The translations under genes and the position numbers were made by a program. A stretch of DNA of 64,000 nt, taken from positions 62,001 to 126,000 of the forward strand of contig CAVUSJ010000008.1 of the NCBI GenBank assembly GCA_963744105.1. The letters run 5' to 3'. This DNA comes from DASUPK01 sp963744105. GTDB lineage: Bacteria > Actinomycetota > Thermoleophilia > Solirubrobacterales > 70-9. The notes beneath the pieces are model-generated. The model saw only the letters and a list, made by a program, of their open reading frames with translations, was not told the origin of the DNA and ran no database searches. Each line of letters opens with the position of its first letter. The stretch's first letter is position 1. This document shows, one piece after another, positions 7,780-15,521 of this stretch.

Positions 7780-8103
7780 GTGGCCAAGATTCGCGAATCG
7801 CTCAGTGACCCGAGCGCCGCCGCCCAGCGCGGGCGCTGGCTCGCGCGCGGGGCCTGGCTGCTCGCAGCGGCCGAGGTGGTCCTCGCGGTGCGCAACCACG
7901 TAGCCACCCGGCTGAGCGAGAAGGACCGCGCGCGGATGGCCGAGCTCGTCAAGGCCTCGAAGGGGCGTCCCTCGAACCTCTCGGACCGCCAGCGCAAGGA
8001 GCTGAAGGGGCTGCTGGATCAGGTCGAGCCGCGCGAGCTGGCGAAGACCGTCGCGTCCAGCAGCTTCGCCGGCCGGTTCGCCAAGGGTCTGCGCCGCAAA
8101 TAG
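7780..8103 (+). CDS. Conserved-looking small basic protein, unknown function
   Basis: From GTG 7780 the product is 107 residues (VAKIRESLSDPSAAAQ...). One moderately hydrophobic helix is near residues 20-35 (WLARGAWLLAAAEVVLAV). A long basic helical region follows, and the end is SSSFAGRFAKGLRRK. An in-frame ATG 102 bases upstream would add a segment that reads as arginine-rich noise, so the GTG is preferred. The small exported protein gene is divergent. A strong hairpin follows the stop codon directly. I do not recognise a functional family. Confidence 0.68.
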   Translation: MAKIRESLSDPSAAAQRGRWLARGAWLLAAAEVVLAVRNHVATRLSEKDRARMAELVKASKGRPSNLSDRQRKELKGLLDQVEPRELAKTVASSSFAGRFAKGLRRK

Positions 8104-8131
8104 AGCGGCCGCCCCTTTCGGAGCGGCCGCT
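8104..8131. terminator. Hairpin between convergent genes
   Basis: A perfect nine-base inverted repeat, AGCGGCCGC then GCGGCCGCT with a ten-base loop, starts immediately after the stop codon of the 7780-8103 gene. It lies in the 57-base gap before the convergent sigma-factor gene. No clear T-run follows on either strand, so it may act as a bidirectional RNA end or stabilising hairpin. Confidence 0.55.
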
Positions 8132-8160
8132 TGGCTGCCGTGCCGTTTGAGTACCCCTGT

Positions 8161-8862
8161 CTAGATCTTCACCATGCGTGAGTCGAGGTGGATGCCCACC
8201 TTGCGCTTGACGCGCTGCAGCGCGTTGTCGACGGTTTTTGTGTCGCAATCCAGCTTCTCGCCGATCACCTCGTAGGAGTGGCCGTCGAGGTAGAGCGCCA
8301 GGACGCGGCTCTCCAGCTCGGACAGCACGCTGGTCAGGCAGGCGACCAGGCTCTCGAGCTCCTCGCCGGAGATCACCTGGTTGGCGGGGTCGCGGACGGC
8401 CGGACCGGGGAGAACCTCCTCGAGGGTGGTCTCCGAGTCGGGGCCGGCCGCGGCCGGGGTCTGGCTGAACGAGACGTACTGGTTGAGCGGGGTGTGCTTG
8501 TTGCGCGTCGCGGTCTTCACCGCGGTGATGATCTGACGGGTGATGCAGAGCTCCGCGAAGCCGCGGAAGCTCGATTCGCGCTCGGGGCGGTAATCGCGGA
8601 TCGCCTTGAACAGGCCCAGCATCCCCTCCTGCATCAGATCGTCGGCGTCGCCGCCGAGCAGGAAGTAGGACGAGGACTTGACCCGCACGAAGCGCCGGTA
8701 CCGGCGCACCAGCTGGTCGTAGGCGTCGGTCCGGCCGTTCTTGGCCAGCGCGACCAGAAACTCGTCGTCGGGGCCCGGTCCGGTGGTGGTGCGGGCGCCC
8801 TCGGGAATGGCTCTGGCGGGGACGACCGCGTGCTCTTCGGTGCTTGGGGTAGGAACAGCCAC
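8161..8862 (-). CDS. RNA polymerase sigma factor, SigH (sporulation-type sigma-H) family
   Basis: The 233-residue product closely matches Bacillus-type SigH across region 2 (DDLMQEGMLGLFKAIRDYRP, then SSFRGFAELCITRQIITAVK and ATRNKHTPLNQYVSFS). The C-terminal region 4 reads SRVLALYLDGHSYEVIGEKL followed by NALQRVKRKVG. I set the start at GTG 8862 because an AAGAGGAGG ribosome-binding site lies just upstream; the frame is open further upstream but reads as non-coding. A TTGACA/TAGGCT promoter lies about 110 bases upstream. In Firmicutes SigH acts at the transition to stationary phase; here the regulon is unknown. Confidence 0.92.
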   Translation of the reverse strand: MAVPTPSTEEHAVVPARAIPEGARTTTGPGPDDEFLVALAKNGRTDAYDQLVRRYRRFVRVKSSSYFLLGGDADDLMQEGMLGLFKAIRDYRPERESSFRGFAELCITRQIITAVKTATRNKHTPLNQYVSFSQTPAAAGPDSETTLEEVLPGPAVRDPANQVISGEELESLVACLTSVLSELESRVLALYLDGHSYEVIGEKLDCDTKTVDNALQRVKRKVGIHLDSRMVKI

Positions 8863-8968
8863 AGCAACCTCCTCTTGGGGGGATCTGTGGCGCCCAGTTC
8901 CTCCCCTGAGGCGCCGTTTCGGGTGCTGTCCATCAGGCTCGACCTGAGGTTCACCCTTCTGGCGGAGC

Positions 8969-8996
8969 AGCCTACTCGGGGATTCCGGAATGTCAA
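8969..8996 (-). promoter_or_regulatory. Sigma-70-type promoter for the SigH-like gene with internal palindrome
   Basis: On the minus strand TTGACA (8991-8996) is followed by a 16-base spacer and TAGGCT (8969-8974). The spacer and the edge of the -35 box contain the perfect palindrome ATTCCGGAAT (8982-8991), a possible operator placed where a repressor would block polymerase. It lies in the 267-base divergent gap shared with the membrane protein gene at 9130. Confidence 0.5.
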
Positions 8997-9129
8997 CCAC
9001 TGTTCGGAGCCGATGCAATTCGGCTTGCAGGATCCGTGCCTGGAGGGGCCCGAAACCGGTGGTCCGTCCGCGTCCGCTGTTAATCCGTGTCCCGCTCGGC
9101 GTGCGGCCGGGCCGAACAGAGGAGGAGAG

Positions 9130-9849
9130 ATGGAAGCCAGCACACATCGGGTCGAGCCCGGTCGTGTCATCAGCGAGGCCTTTGAGACCTACCAGTCGCA
9201 TGCGGGCGCCCTGCTAGGCGGGGCCCTGATCGTGATCGGGATCGCCGGGTTGATCGAGGGACTGCTCGCGGTCACCGGAAGCTTCATCCTGGTGATGCTC
9301 GGCGTCCTGATCGGGCTGGCGGCGAGCTTTCTCTACACGGGATATGTGGTGAAGCTCGTCCAGGACGTTCGCGACGGCAAGCGCGACTTCACGGTCGGAG
9401 AGCTCTTCTCCCACGCGGCCCCGTACGTCGGGACGCTGATCCTGAACGGGATCCTGGCCGGCATCGCCATCGCGATCGGCTTCGTGCTGATCATCGTCCC
9501 TGGGCTGATCCTGCTGACGATCTGGGCGGTGATCGCGCCGTCGATCGTCGTCGAGGACAAGGGCGTCTTCGATGCCTTCGGCCGCAGCCGCGAGCTGGTG
9601 CGAGGGAACGGCTGGCAGGTGTTCGGCGCAATCGTGCTCGCCTTCCTGATCGTGTTCGCCGTCGGGCTGGTCGCCGGGCTCATCGGCGCGGCGATCGGCG
9701 ACGTGGGCCGCGTGATCCTGCAGGCGGCCGCGAATGTGGCGACGGCGCCGGTGGCGGCGCTCGTCTCGAGCATCCTCTTCTTCGATCTCGGCGGCGGATC
9801 GCAAACGGCAACGGTGCCGGCGCCGGCGCCGGAGGCGCCCACGGCCTAG
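9130..9849 (+). CDS. Multi-span membrane protein (glycerophosphodiesterase-membrane-domain-like)
   Basis: This 239-residue protein has about six hydrophobic segments, including GALIVIGIAGLIEGLLAV, FILVMLGVLIGLAASFLY, GILAGIAIAIGFVLIIVPG and VFGAIVLAFLIVFAVGLVAG. A cytoplasmic signature VVEDKGVFDAFGRSRELVRG between helices is typical of the membrane-domain family often annotated next to glycerophosphoryl diester phosphodiesterases. The ATG at 9130 has GGAGGAGA directly upstream. It is divergent from the SigH-like gene. No catalytic residues are visible, so it is probably a structural or transport-associated membrane protein. Confidence 0.8.
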   Translation: MEASTHRVEPGRVISEAFETYQSHAGALLGGALIVIGIAGLIEGLLAVTGSFILVMLGVLIGLAASFLYTGYVVKLVQDVRDGKRDFTVGELFSHAAPYVGTLILNGILAGIAIAIGFVLIIVPGLILLTIWAVIAPSIVVEDKGVFDAFGRSRELVRGNGWQVFGAIVLAFLIVFAVGLVAGLIGAAIGDVGRVILQAAANVATAPVAALVSSILFFDLGGGSQTATVPAPAPEAPTA

Positions 9850-9871
9850 ACGCCGATCAGCCTCGGCGGGC

Positions 9872-10348
9872 TCAGCGGTTCGGGTCGCAGGACTCTTCGC
9901 TGTCGCTGAGCCTGCCGAGGAGTTGGGCCAGGGTCTTGATCTCCTCCTGGCTGAGTACCGCGCCGACCCGGCGCTCGACGGCCTCGACGTGCTGGGGCCA
10001 GGCCTCCTTGATCTTGGCCTCGCCGGCGTCGGTCAGGATCGCGTAGCTGACCCGCGCGTCCTCCTTGCACTCGCCCTTCCCCACCAGGCCCTGGTCCTCG
10101 AGGCGATCCAGTAGCCGGGTGATCCCGGAGGGTGAGAGCTGCAGCTCGTTGGCGAGGTCGATGCGGCGCATCCCGTCCTCGCCCGACCGCGACAGCAGCA
10201 ACAGGCAGCCGTAGTCGTTGATCGTCAGGCCGTGGCTCGCCACGAGCGCGGCGCTCAGCTCACGGGTGAGCGTGGCGTGCGCGCCGAGCAGGTTCCCGAA
10301 CGCATCGGTGGACGGAAGTGCTTGATCTTTCAACTGTTGTGTAGTCAA
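9872..10348 (-). CDS. MarR-family transcriptional regulator
   Basis: The 158-residue product has the winged helix-turn-helix of MarR regulators. The recognition helix region is MRRIDLANELQLSPSGITRLL, then the wing DQGLVGKGECKEDARVSYAI. A C-terminal dimerisation helix follows (EEIKTLAQLLGRL). The start is TTG. The gene is divergent from yceI-like and flavin-reductase genes across a 58-base gap that contains the palindrome TTTGAC-AG-GTCAAA. It probably represses itself and the divergent operon. The ligand is unknown; quinones or other redox-active compounds are plausible from the neighbours. Confidence 0.9.
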   Translation of the reverse strand: MTTQQLKDQALPSTDAFGNLLGAHATLTRELSAALVASHGLTINDYGCLLLLSRSGEDGMRRIDLANELQLSPSGITRLLDRLEDQGLVGKGECKEDARVSYAILTDAGEAKIKEAWPQHVEAVERRVGAVLSQEEIKTLAQLLGRLSDSEESCDPNR

Positions 10349-10365
10349 GTTTCGCTGCTAAACTC

Positions 10366-10379
10366 TTTGACAGGTCAAA
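10366..10379. promoter_or_regulatory. Candidate MarR operator
   Basis: The gap between the divergent MarR and YceI genes contains the perfect inverted repeat TTTGAC, two bases, GTCAAA. A second, looser dyad (CTTGATC ... TCAAG) lies near 10321-10349 at the start of the MarR gene. The position and symmetry fit a MarR-dimer site; binding has not been shown. Confidence 0.5.
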
Positions 10380-10406
10380 TAATTCTAGCTCACCAAGGAG
10401 CCTTTG

Positions 10407-10958
10407 ATGACAACAGCACAAGCAGAGTCAACCATCCCGACCGGCACCTGGCAATCCGATCCGGTTCATTCCCGGGTCGGCTTCTCCGTGAAGCACATGG
10501 TCGTGGCCACCTACCGCGCCGGCTTCGATGATTTCGAGATCCGGCTCAGCGATGAGGACGGGCAGCCGAAGATCAGCGGCGAGGCACGCGTGGAGAGCAT
10601 CGAGTCCCGCGACGAGACGCAGCGGGCCCATTTGCTCTCCCCCGACTTCTTCGACGTCGAGAGCCACCCGGCGATCCGGTTCGAGTCGACCGACATCCGC
10701 CGCGACGGCGACAAGCTGAGCGTGGACGGCGAGCTGACGATCAGGGGCAACACCCGTCACGTCACCGCGGTCGGCGAGATCAGCGGCCCGGTCGTCGACA
10801 TCGCCGAGCAGGAGAAGGTCGGAATCGACCTCGAGACGAAGGTCGATCGCACGGAGTACGGCCTCAACTGGAACGCCCCGCTGCCCAAGGGCGGCTTCGC
10901 GGTCGACAACGAGGTCACGCTGTCAGTCCACCTCGAGCTCATCCGGGAGGAGGCATAA
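10407..10958 (+). CDS. YceI-family lipocalin-like protein
   Basis: The 183-residue product has the hallmark YceI start (WQSDPVHSRVGFSVKHMVV). It also has the repeated strand motifs AHLLSPDFFDVESHPAIRFES and LTIRGNTRHVT. The ending has TKVDRTEYGLNW and ELIREEA. These eight-stranded barrels bind isoprenoid-like lipids. No signal peptide is visible, so it is probably cytoplasmic, as in many actinobacterial copies. The ATG at 10407 has AAGGAG at ideal spacing. The stop is five bases from the following flavin-reductase start, so they form an operon. Confidence 0.93.
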   Translation: MTTAQAESTIPTGTWQSDPVHSRVGFSVKHMVVATYRAGFDDFEIRLSDEDGQPKISGEARVESIESRDETQRAHLLSPDFFDVESHPAIRFESTDIRRDGDKLSVDGELTIRGNTRHVTAVGEISGPVVDIAEQEKVGIDLETKVDRTEYGLNWNAPLPKGGFAVDNEVTLSVHLELIREEA

Positions 10959-10963
10959 CCGAG

Positions 10964-11533
10964 ATGAAGGTGCTCGCGATCTCAGGAAGCCTGCGTCGCG
11001 ACTCCCACAACACCGCGCTGCTGCGGGCGGCGGCCGAGCTGCTGCCGCCGCCCATGGAGCTCGAGCTCTACGAGGGGCTGAAGCGGGTCGAGCCCTACGA
11101 CGAGGACGACGACGTCGGCCACGGCCCGCCGGAGGCACGGCGCTTCCGTGAGGCGATCGAGGACGCGGACGCGATCGTGATCGCAACGCCGGAGTACAAC
11201 TCCTCGATCCCCGGTCAGCTCAAGAACGCCCTCGACTGGGCGTCGAGGCCCAAGGGCGAGAACGCACTCTGGGGCAAGCCGGTCGCAGTGGTCGGCGCGA
11301 GCACCGGGATGTTCGGCGCGGTCTGGTCGCAGGCAGAGCTCCGCAAGGTCCTCGGCGCCTCGGGCGCCCGGGTGCTCGACCTCGAGCTGCCGATTCCTCA
11401 CGCGCACGAAGCGGCGTTCACGGACGATGGGCGGCTCGCGGAGGCCGACACGCGCGACCGCTACACGGAGATTCTCGACGAGCTGGTCTCGCTCGCCGAG
11501 CAGTCCGGCCGACTCGCCCAGATCGCCGCCTGA
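10964..11533 (+). CDS. NADPH-dependent FMN reductase / flavodoxin-like quinone reductase
   Basis: A 189-residue flavodoxin-fold enzyme. The FMN phosphate loop is ISGSLRRDSHNTALLR, and the isoalloxazine-binding loops are TPEYNSSIPGQLKNALDW and GASTGMFGAVWSQ. These match the NAD(P)H-dependent FMN reductase family, which reduces FMN, quinones, azo dyes or chromate. It follows yceI by five bases and is probably controlled by the divergent MarR regulator, which suggests a redox-stress or xenobiotic response. Confidence 0.93.
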   Translation: MKVLAISGSLRRDSHNTALLRAAAELLPPPMELELYEGLKRVEPYDEDDDVGHGPPEARRFREAIEDADAIVIATPEYNSSIPGQLKNALDWASRPKGENALWGKPVAVVGASTGMFGAVWSQAELRKVLGASGARVLDLELPIPHAHEAAFTDDGRLAEADTRDRYTEILDELVSLAEQSGRLAQIAA

Positions 11534-11559
11534 TCGCCGCCCGGTAGGGTTCCGCGCCG

Positions 11560-11955
11560 ATGGAGCGACGTGAGGGCATCGACGCCCCCGACCGGCAGGC
11601 GATGGCCGCCTTCGCGAGCCGCGCCTCCGAGGGCCCGGTCTACATGCTCAACCTGCTCGAGTTCCAGCCCGACGGCGGGGCCGAGCGCTACGCCGAGTAC
11701 GGCGCGGCCGTGGCGCCGCTGCTCGAGGGGGTGGGCGGCGAGCCGGTGTTCGCCGGGAGGCCGGCGGAGCACCTGATCGGCGAGGGCTCCTGGGACCTGA
11801 TGATGGTCGTCTCCTACCCGACCCGCCAGGCGTTCCTCGACATGGTCTCGTCCCCCGAGTACCAGGCGATCGAGCATCTGCGCAGCGAGTCGCTCCGGCG
11901 CTCCGAGCTGCAGGCGATGGACGCCCTCGACGCCGCCGAGCTGCCCGGCGCCTAG
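11560..11955 (+). CDS. DUF1330-family small protein
   Basis: The 131-residue product contains the family core VYMLNLLEFQPDGGAERYAEYG and the C-terminal MMVVSYPTRQAFLDMVSSPEY, which form a dimeric ferredoxin-like fold. The biochemical function of the family is not established. It is probably the third gene of the yceI operon (27-base gap). Its stop overlaps the convergent rlmB stop by four bases. Confidence 0.88.
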   Translation: MERREGIDAPDRQAMAAFASRASEGPVYMLNLLEFQPDGGAERYAEYGAAVAPLLEGVGGEPVFAGRPAEHLIGEGSWDLMMVVSYPTRQAFLDMVSSPEYQAIEHLRSESLRRSELQAMDALDAAELPGA

Positions 11956-12617
11956 CCCGCCCGCTGCCGGCGGGCCTCGAAGAGGATCACCGCCGCCGCG
12001 ACCGACGCGTTGAGCGACCCGATGCTGCCGGCGATGGGGATCGAAATGAGCTCGTCGCAGGTCCCGGCGACCCTCTGCCTGAGGCCGCTTCCCTCCGAGC
12101 CGAGCACGAGCACGGCTCGGCCCACCCAGTCGACATCGGTGTAGAGGCGGTCCGCGTCGGCGTCTGCGCCGTAGATCCAGGCACCGGCCTCCTTCGCCTC
12201 GGCGAGCCAGTCCGCCAGGTTCCTGACCCGCGCAACCGGCAGGTGCTCCACGGCGCCAGCGGACGCCTTGCAGGCCGCCGCGGTGACCGAGGCGGCCCGC
12301 CGCTCCGGGATCACAACCCCCGCGGCCCCGGCCACCTCGGCCGCACGGCAGACCGCGCCGAGGTTGTGCGGGTCCTGGATCTGGTCGAGGGCGACGACCA
12401 GGCCCTGGCCGTCGTCGTCCTCGAACAGGGCGTGCGGGTCGGCGTACGGATATGGGTCGACCTCGGCGACAACGCCCTGGTGGTCAGGGGACCCACAGAG
12501 CCGCTCGAGCTCCTCGGCCGGCGTCTCCGGCGATTGCCAGATCCGGTGGACCCGGCGCCTGCCGCGCTCGGCCTCCGCCACGGGCCTCCGGCCGTAGATT
12601 CGCTCGGGCTCGGCCAC
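11952..12617 (-). CDS. rlmB: 23S rRNA (guanosine-2'-O-)-methyltransferase, RlmB/TrmH family
   Basis: A 221-residue SPOUT methyltransferase. The three knot motifs are QDPHNLGAVCRAAEVAG, LVLGSEGSGLR and IPIAGSIGSLNASVAAAV. The N-terminal substrate-binding domain (EPERIYGRRPVAEA) is compact, so the protein is slightly shorter than usual. The GTG start at 12617 shares one base with the cysS stop (TAGTG), so translation is coupled to cysS, a common pairing in Actinobacteria. By family it methylates a guanosine in the 23S rRNA peptidyl-transferase region. Confidence 0.93.
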   Translation of the reverse strand: MAEPERIYGRRPVAEAERGRRRVHRIWQSPETPAEELERLCGSPDHQGVVAEVDPYPYADPHALFEDDDGQGLVVALDQIQDPHNLGAVCRAAEVAGAAGVVIPERRAASVTAAACKASAGAVEHLPVARVRNLADWLAEAKEAGAWIYGADADADRLYTDVDWVGRAVLVLGSEGSGLRQRVAGTCDELISIPIAGSIGSLNASVAAAVILFEARRQRAG

Positions 12618-13969
12618 TAGGCTCGGCGCCGCACGAGCCTGGCGCCGCCCGCCTCGTCGCGGACCTCCCAGCCCAGCTCCGTCAGCTGGTCGCGCAGCGA
12701 GTCCGCGCGCTCGAAGTCCTTTGCCTGCCGCGCCTCCTGGCGGTCGGCGAGCAGCTGCCGCGCGTCGGCCGGCGCCTCCTCCTCCCCCTCCAGCAGTGAG
12801 TCGAGCCCGAGCAGCGGCAGCAGCTCCTCGAGGATCCCCCGTGCTCCCGGAAGCTCGCGACGGTTGCCCTCGGCGACGATCTCGAAGAGCACCGCGTAGG
12901 CCTGCGGCGTGTTGAAGTCGTCCGACAGGGCGTCGAGGAAGGCCTGGCGGCGGTCGGCGAGGAACTCGTCGGGCTCGCCGGCGGGCCCGTCCATCAGGTA
13001 GTTCCGGATCCGGTCGACGCGCGCCGCGGCCTCCGTGAGCTGGTCGTCCGAGAAGGCGAGCGGCTGCCTGTAATGGCCCGAGCCCAGATAGGCGACGACG
13101 GTCTGGCCGCCGTAGCGGTCGATCGCCTCGGAGAGCTGGAAGATGTTGCCGACCGACTTCGACATCTTCTCCTCGTCGATCTGGACCATCCCGTTGTGCA
13201 TCCAGATCTCTGCGAGGGGGACGCCCCGACCGGCCTCGGTCTGGGCGATCTCGTTCTCGTGGTGGGGGAAGACCAGGTCGATGCCGCCGCCGTGGATCGC
13301 GAAGTCCGGGCCGAGCTCCTTCTCCGACATCGCCGAGCACTCGATGTGCCAACCGGGCCGGCCCTTGCCCCAGGGCGAGTCCCAGGAGGTGTCCTCGCCC
13401 TCCTTGTGGCCCTTCCAGAGAGCGAAGTCGAGGCGGTCCTCCTTGAGCGATGCCGTCCCGGCCTCCTCCCCCTGGTCCATCTGGTCGGTGTCGCGGTTGG
13501 ATAGCTTGCCGTAGCCGTCGAAGCTCCGCACCCGGAAGTAGACGTCGCCGTTCGCCTGATAGGCGTGACCGCTCTCGATCAGGGCCTCGATCAGGGAGAC
13601 GATCTCGGGAATCGTCTCCGTGGCCAGCGGCTCCGCGTCCGGGCGCTCCAGGCCGAGCGCGTCGGTGTCAGCGATGTAGGCGGCCGTCATCTCCTTGGCG
13701 TAGGCGTCCGACGGCTCGCCCGCCTCCCGCGCGGCGTCGTAGATCTTGTCGTTGATGTCGGTGACGTTGATGACCAGCTTGACGTCGAGCCCCTGATGCC
13801 GGAGGAACCGGCGGAGCAGGGTGAAGATCACGAACGGCCGGGCGTTGCCGATGTGGATTCGCCCGTAGACCGTGGGCCCGCACGCGTAGATGCCGACCTG
13901 ACCGCCGGCTCCCGGCTCGAGGTCCCGGGTCTCGCCGCTGAGCGTGTCCTGGATGCGGATGCTCGCCAT
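12617..13969 (-). CDS. cysS: Cysteinyl-tRNA synthetase
   Basis: A 450-residue class I synthetase that charges tRNA-Cys. The HIGH motif is GRIHIGNARP and the KMSKS motif is EEKMSKSVG. Zinc ligands include the cysteine in YACGPT, the cysteine in HIECSAM and the HHENE histidine. The C-terminal anticodon-binding helices include FERADSLRDQLTELGWEV. The ATG start is followed by the usual IRIQDTLSGE opening. The upstream gap faces the divergent SCP2-hydrolase gene. rlmB is translationally coupled downstream. Confidence 0.97.
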   Translation of the reverse strand: MASIRIQDTLSGETRDLEPGAGGQVGIYACGPTVYGRIHIGNARPFVIFTLLRRFLRHQGLDVKLVINVTDINDKIYDAAREAGEPSDAYAKEMTAAYIADTDALGLERPDAEPLATETIPEIVSLIEALIESGHAYQANGDVYFRVRSFDGYGKLSNRDTDQMDQGEEAGTASLKEDRLDFALWKGHKEGEDTSWDSPWGKGRPGWHIECSAMSEKELGPDFAIHGGGIDLVFPHHENEIAQTEAGRGVPLAEIWMHNGMVQIDEEKMSKSVGNIFQLSEAIDRYGGQTVVAYLGSGHYRQPLAFSDDQLTEAAARVDRIRNYLMDGPAGEPDEFLADRRQAFLDALSDDFNTPQAYAVLFEIVAEGNRRELPGARGILEELLPLLGLDSLLEGEEEAPADARQLLADRQEARQAKDFERADSLRDQLTELGWEVRDEAGGARLVRRRA

Positions 13970-14024
13970 TGACTCGGACTCTATTCAGGCGTGGAATTAC
14001 GCATATTCCGCGTTGATTCGGGAA

Positions 14025-15422
14025 ATGAACACAAAACTTGTGAGCGGGAACAACCGTTCGGGGCAGTACTCTGGGGCGGCCTTGACTGGGGCACCCGTTC
14101 AGCATCAGCGCCTTCGGGCGGTGGAGGATGCGTTCGCGTCTCTCCCCGCGCGCTACCTCGGGGCCGACCCGGGGTTCAGCGCCAGCTACCGGATCGAGCT
14201 GGACGACCTCGGCCTGAGCTGGGCGGTCGAGCTGGACGAGCTGAGCTGCACCGTCTCCGCCTCGCCCAAGCGTGAGCCGGACGTCGTGATCGGGACCGAC
14301 GCGGCCACCTGGCTGGAGCTCCGCGAGGGCCAGCTTTCCGGGATGGACGCCTTCCGCTCGCGCCGCCTCTGGGCGCGCGGCAACCTGGACCTCGCCGTCG
14401 CGTTCGAGGGCTTCTTCAGGCTCCCCAACGGCAGGCCGCCGCTGCTGCGGATCCACAAGGTCCATGCGGGCAAGGCCGAGATCTCGACGCTGACCGCCGG
14501 GGACGGGATCGAGACGGTGATCCTGATCCACGGGCTCGGCAGCAACAAGACGAGCTTCTTCGAGACCGTCTCCGCCCTCACTCCGGAGTACACGGTGCAC
14601 GCCATCGACCTGCCGGGCTTCGGCTCATCCTCGAAGCCGCTGCGCGCCCCGTACGACGCGGCATGGTTCTCGCGGGCCGTGACCAGGTTCATGGACTCCC
14701 ATGGGATCGGCCGAGCCCACCTCGTCGGCAACTCTCTCGGTGGTCGGGTCGCGATCGAGGTGGGCCTCCGGGAGCCGGACCGGGTCCGCAGCCTGAGCCT
14801 GCTCTGCCCATCCATGGCCTGGCGGCGCCGCCGGCACTTCGTCCCGCTGGTCAGGCTCCTGCGGCCCGAGCTCGCCGCAATCCCGCACACCTTGGGCGAC
14901 GTCCTCGTCCGCCAGCAGTTCTGGAGCATGTTCTCCCGCCCGGAGCGGATCCATCCCTCCGCCGCCGACGTCGCCGTCGAGGAGTTCCTTCGGACATACC
15001 GCTCGGTCAACGCCCGCGTCGCCTTCCACGCCGCAGCGCGCCACATCTATCTCGAGGAGCCCAAGGGCCCGAAGGGCTTCTACACCCGCCTCCGGGAGCT
15101 CGAGCCCCCGGCGCTGTTCGTCTGGGGAGACGAGGACCCGCTCGTCCCGCTGGCCTTCTCCCGCTACGTGCGCGACGCGCTGCCCAGCGCCAAGCAGGTG
15201 GTGCTCGACCAGTGTGGGCACGTGCCGCAGGTGGAGCATCCGATGGACGCGAACGCCCTAGTCCACGACTTCATCGGACATGCCCAGGCGTCGACCGCCG
15301 AGCGGGCGGCGAGGCGCCTCGGGCGAGCGGCGCGCCGCCTCCAGGTCCGGATCAACGGCACCGGCGCCCTCAACGGCGCCGCCAAGGCCAAGGGAGCCGA
15401 GCTCAGCGCGGACGCGGCCTAG
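14025..15422 (+). CDS. SCP2 sterol-carrier domain fused to an alpha/beta-hydrolase
   Basis: The 465-residue product has two parts. Residues ~25-125 form an SCP2-like lipid-binding domain (FSASYRIELDDLGLSWAVEL, then DVVIGTDAATWLELREGQLS and WARGNLDLAVAFEGFF). Residues ~150-430 are an alpha/beta-hydrolase with oxyanion region LIHGLGSNKTSF, nucleophile elbow GNSLGG, acid WGDEDPLVP and histidine CGHVPQVEHP. The natural ester or amide substrate is unknown but probably lipidic. The start is uncertain: ATG 14025 is used, TTG 14082 is an alternative, and the frame is open back into cysS. The next gene is an acyltransferase, which supports a lipid role. Confidence 0.85.
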   Translation: MNTKLVSGNNRSGQYSGAALTGAPVQHQRLRAVEDAFASLPARYLGADPGFSASYRIELDDLGLSWAVELDELSCTVSASPKREPDVVIGTDAATWLELREGQLSGMDAFRSRRLWARGNLDLAVAFEGFFRLPNGRPPLLRIHKVHAGKAEISTLTAGDGIETVILIHGLGSNKTSFFETVSALTPEYTVHAIDLPGFGSSSKPLRAPYDAAWFSRAVTRFMDSHGIGRAHLVGNSLGGRVAIEVGLREPDRVRSLSLLCPSMAWRRRRHFVPLVRLLRPELAAIPHTLGDVLVRQQFWSMFSRPERIHPSAADVAVEEFLRTYRSVNARVAFHAAARHIYLEEPKGPKGFYTRLRELEPPALFVWGDEDPLVPLAFSRYVRDALPSAKQVVLDQCGHVPQVEHPMDANALVHDFIGHAQASTAERAARRLGRAARRLQVRINGTGALNGAAKAKGAELSADAA

Positions 15423-15521
15423 GGCCGCGGCAGGTGCTCTTCGACCGGCCCCGGCCGGCCGACGTGGAATCCCTGCTCGCAGAGAGATTCTTCGACCCAT
15501 TCGACTTAGAATCGAGGGGCC

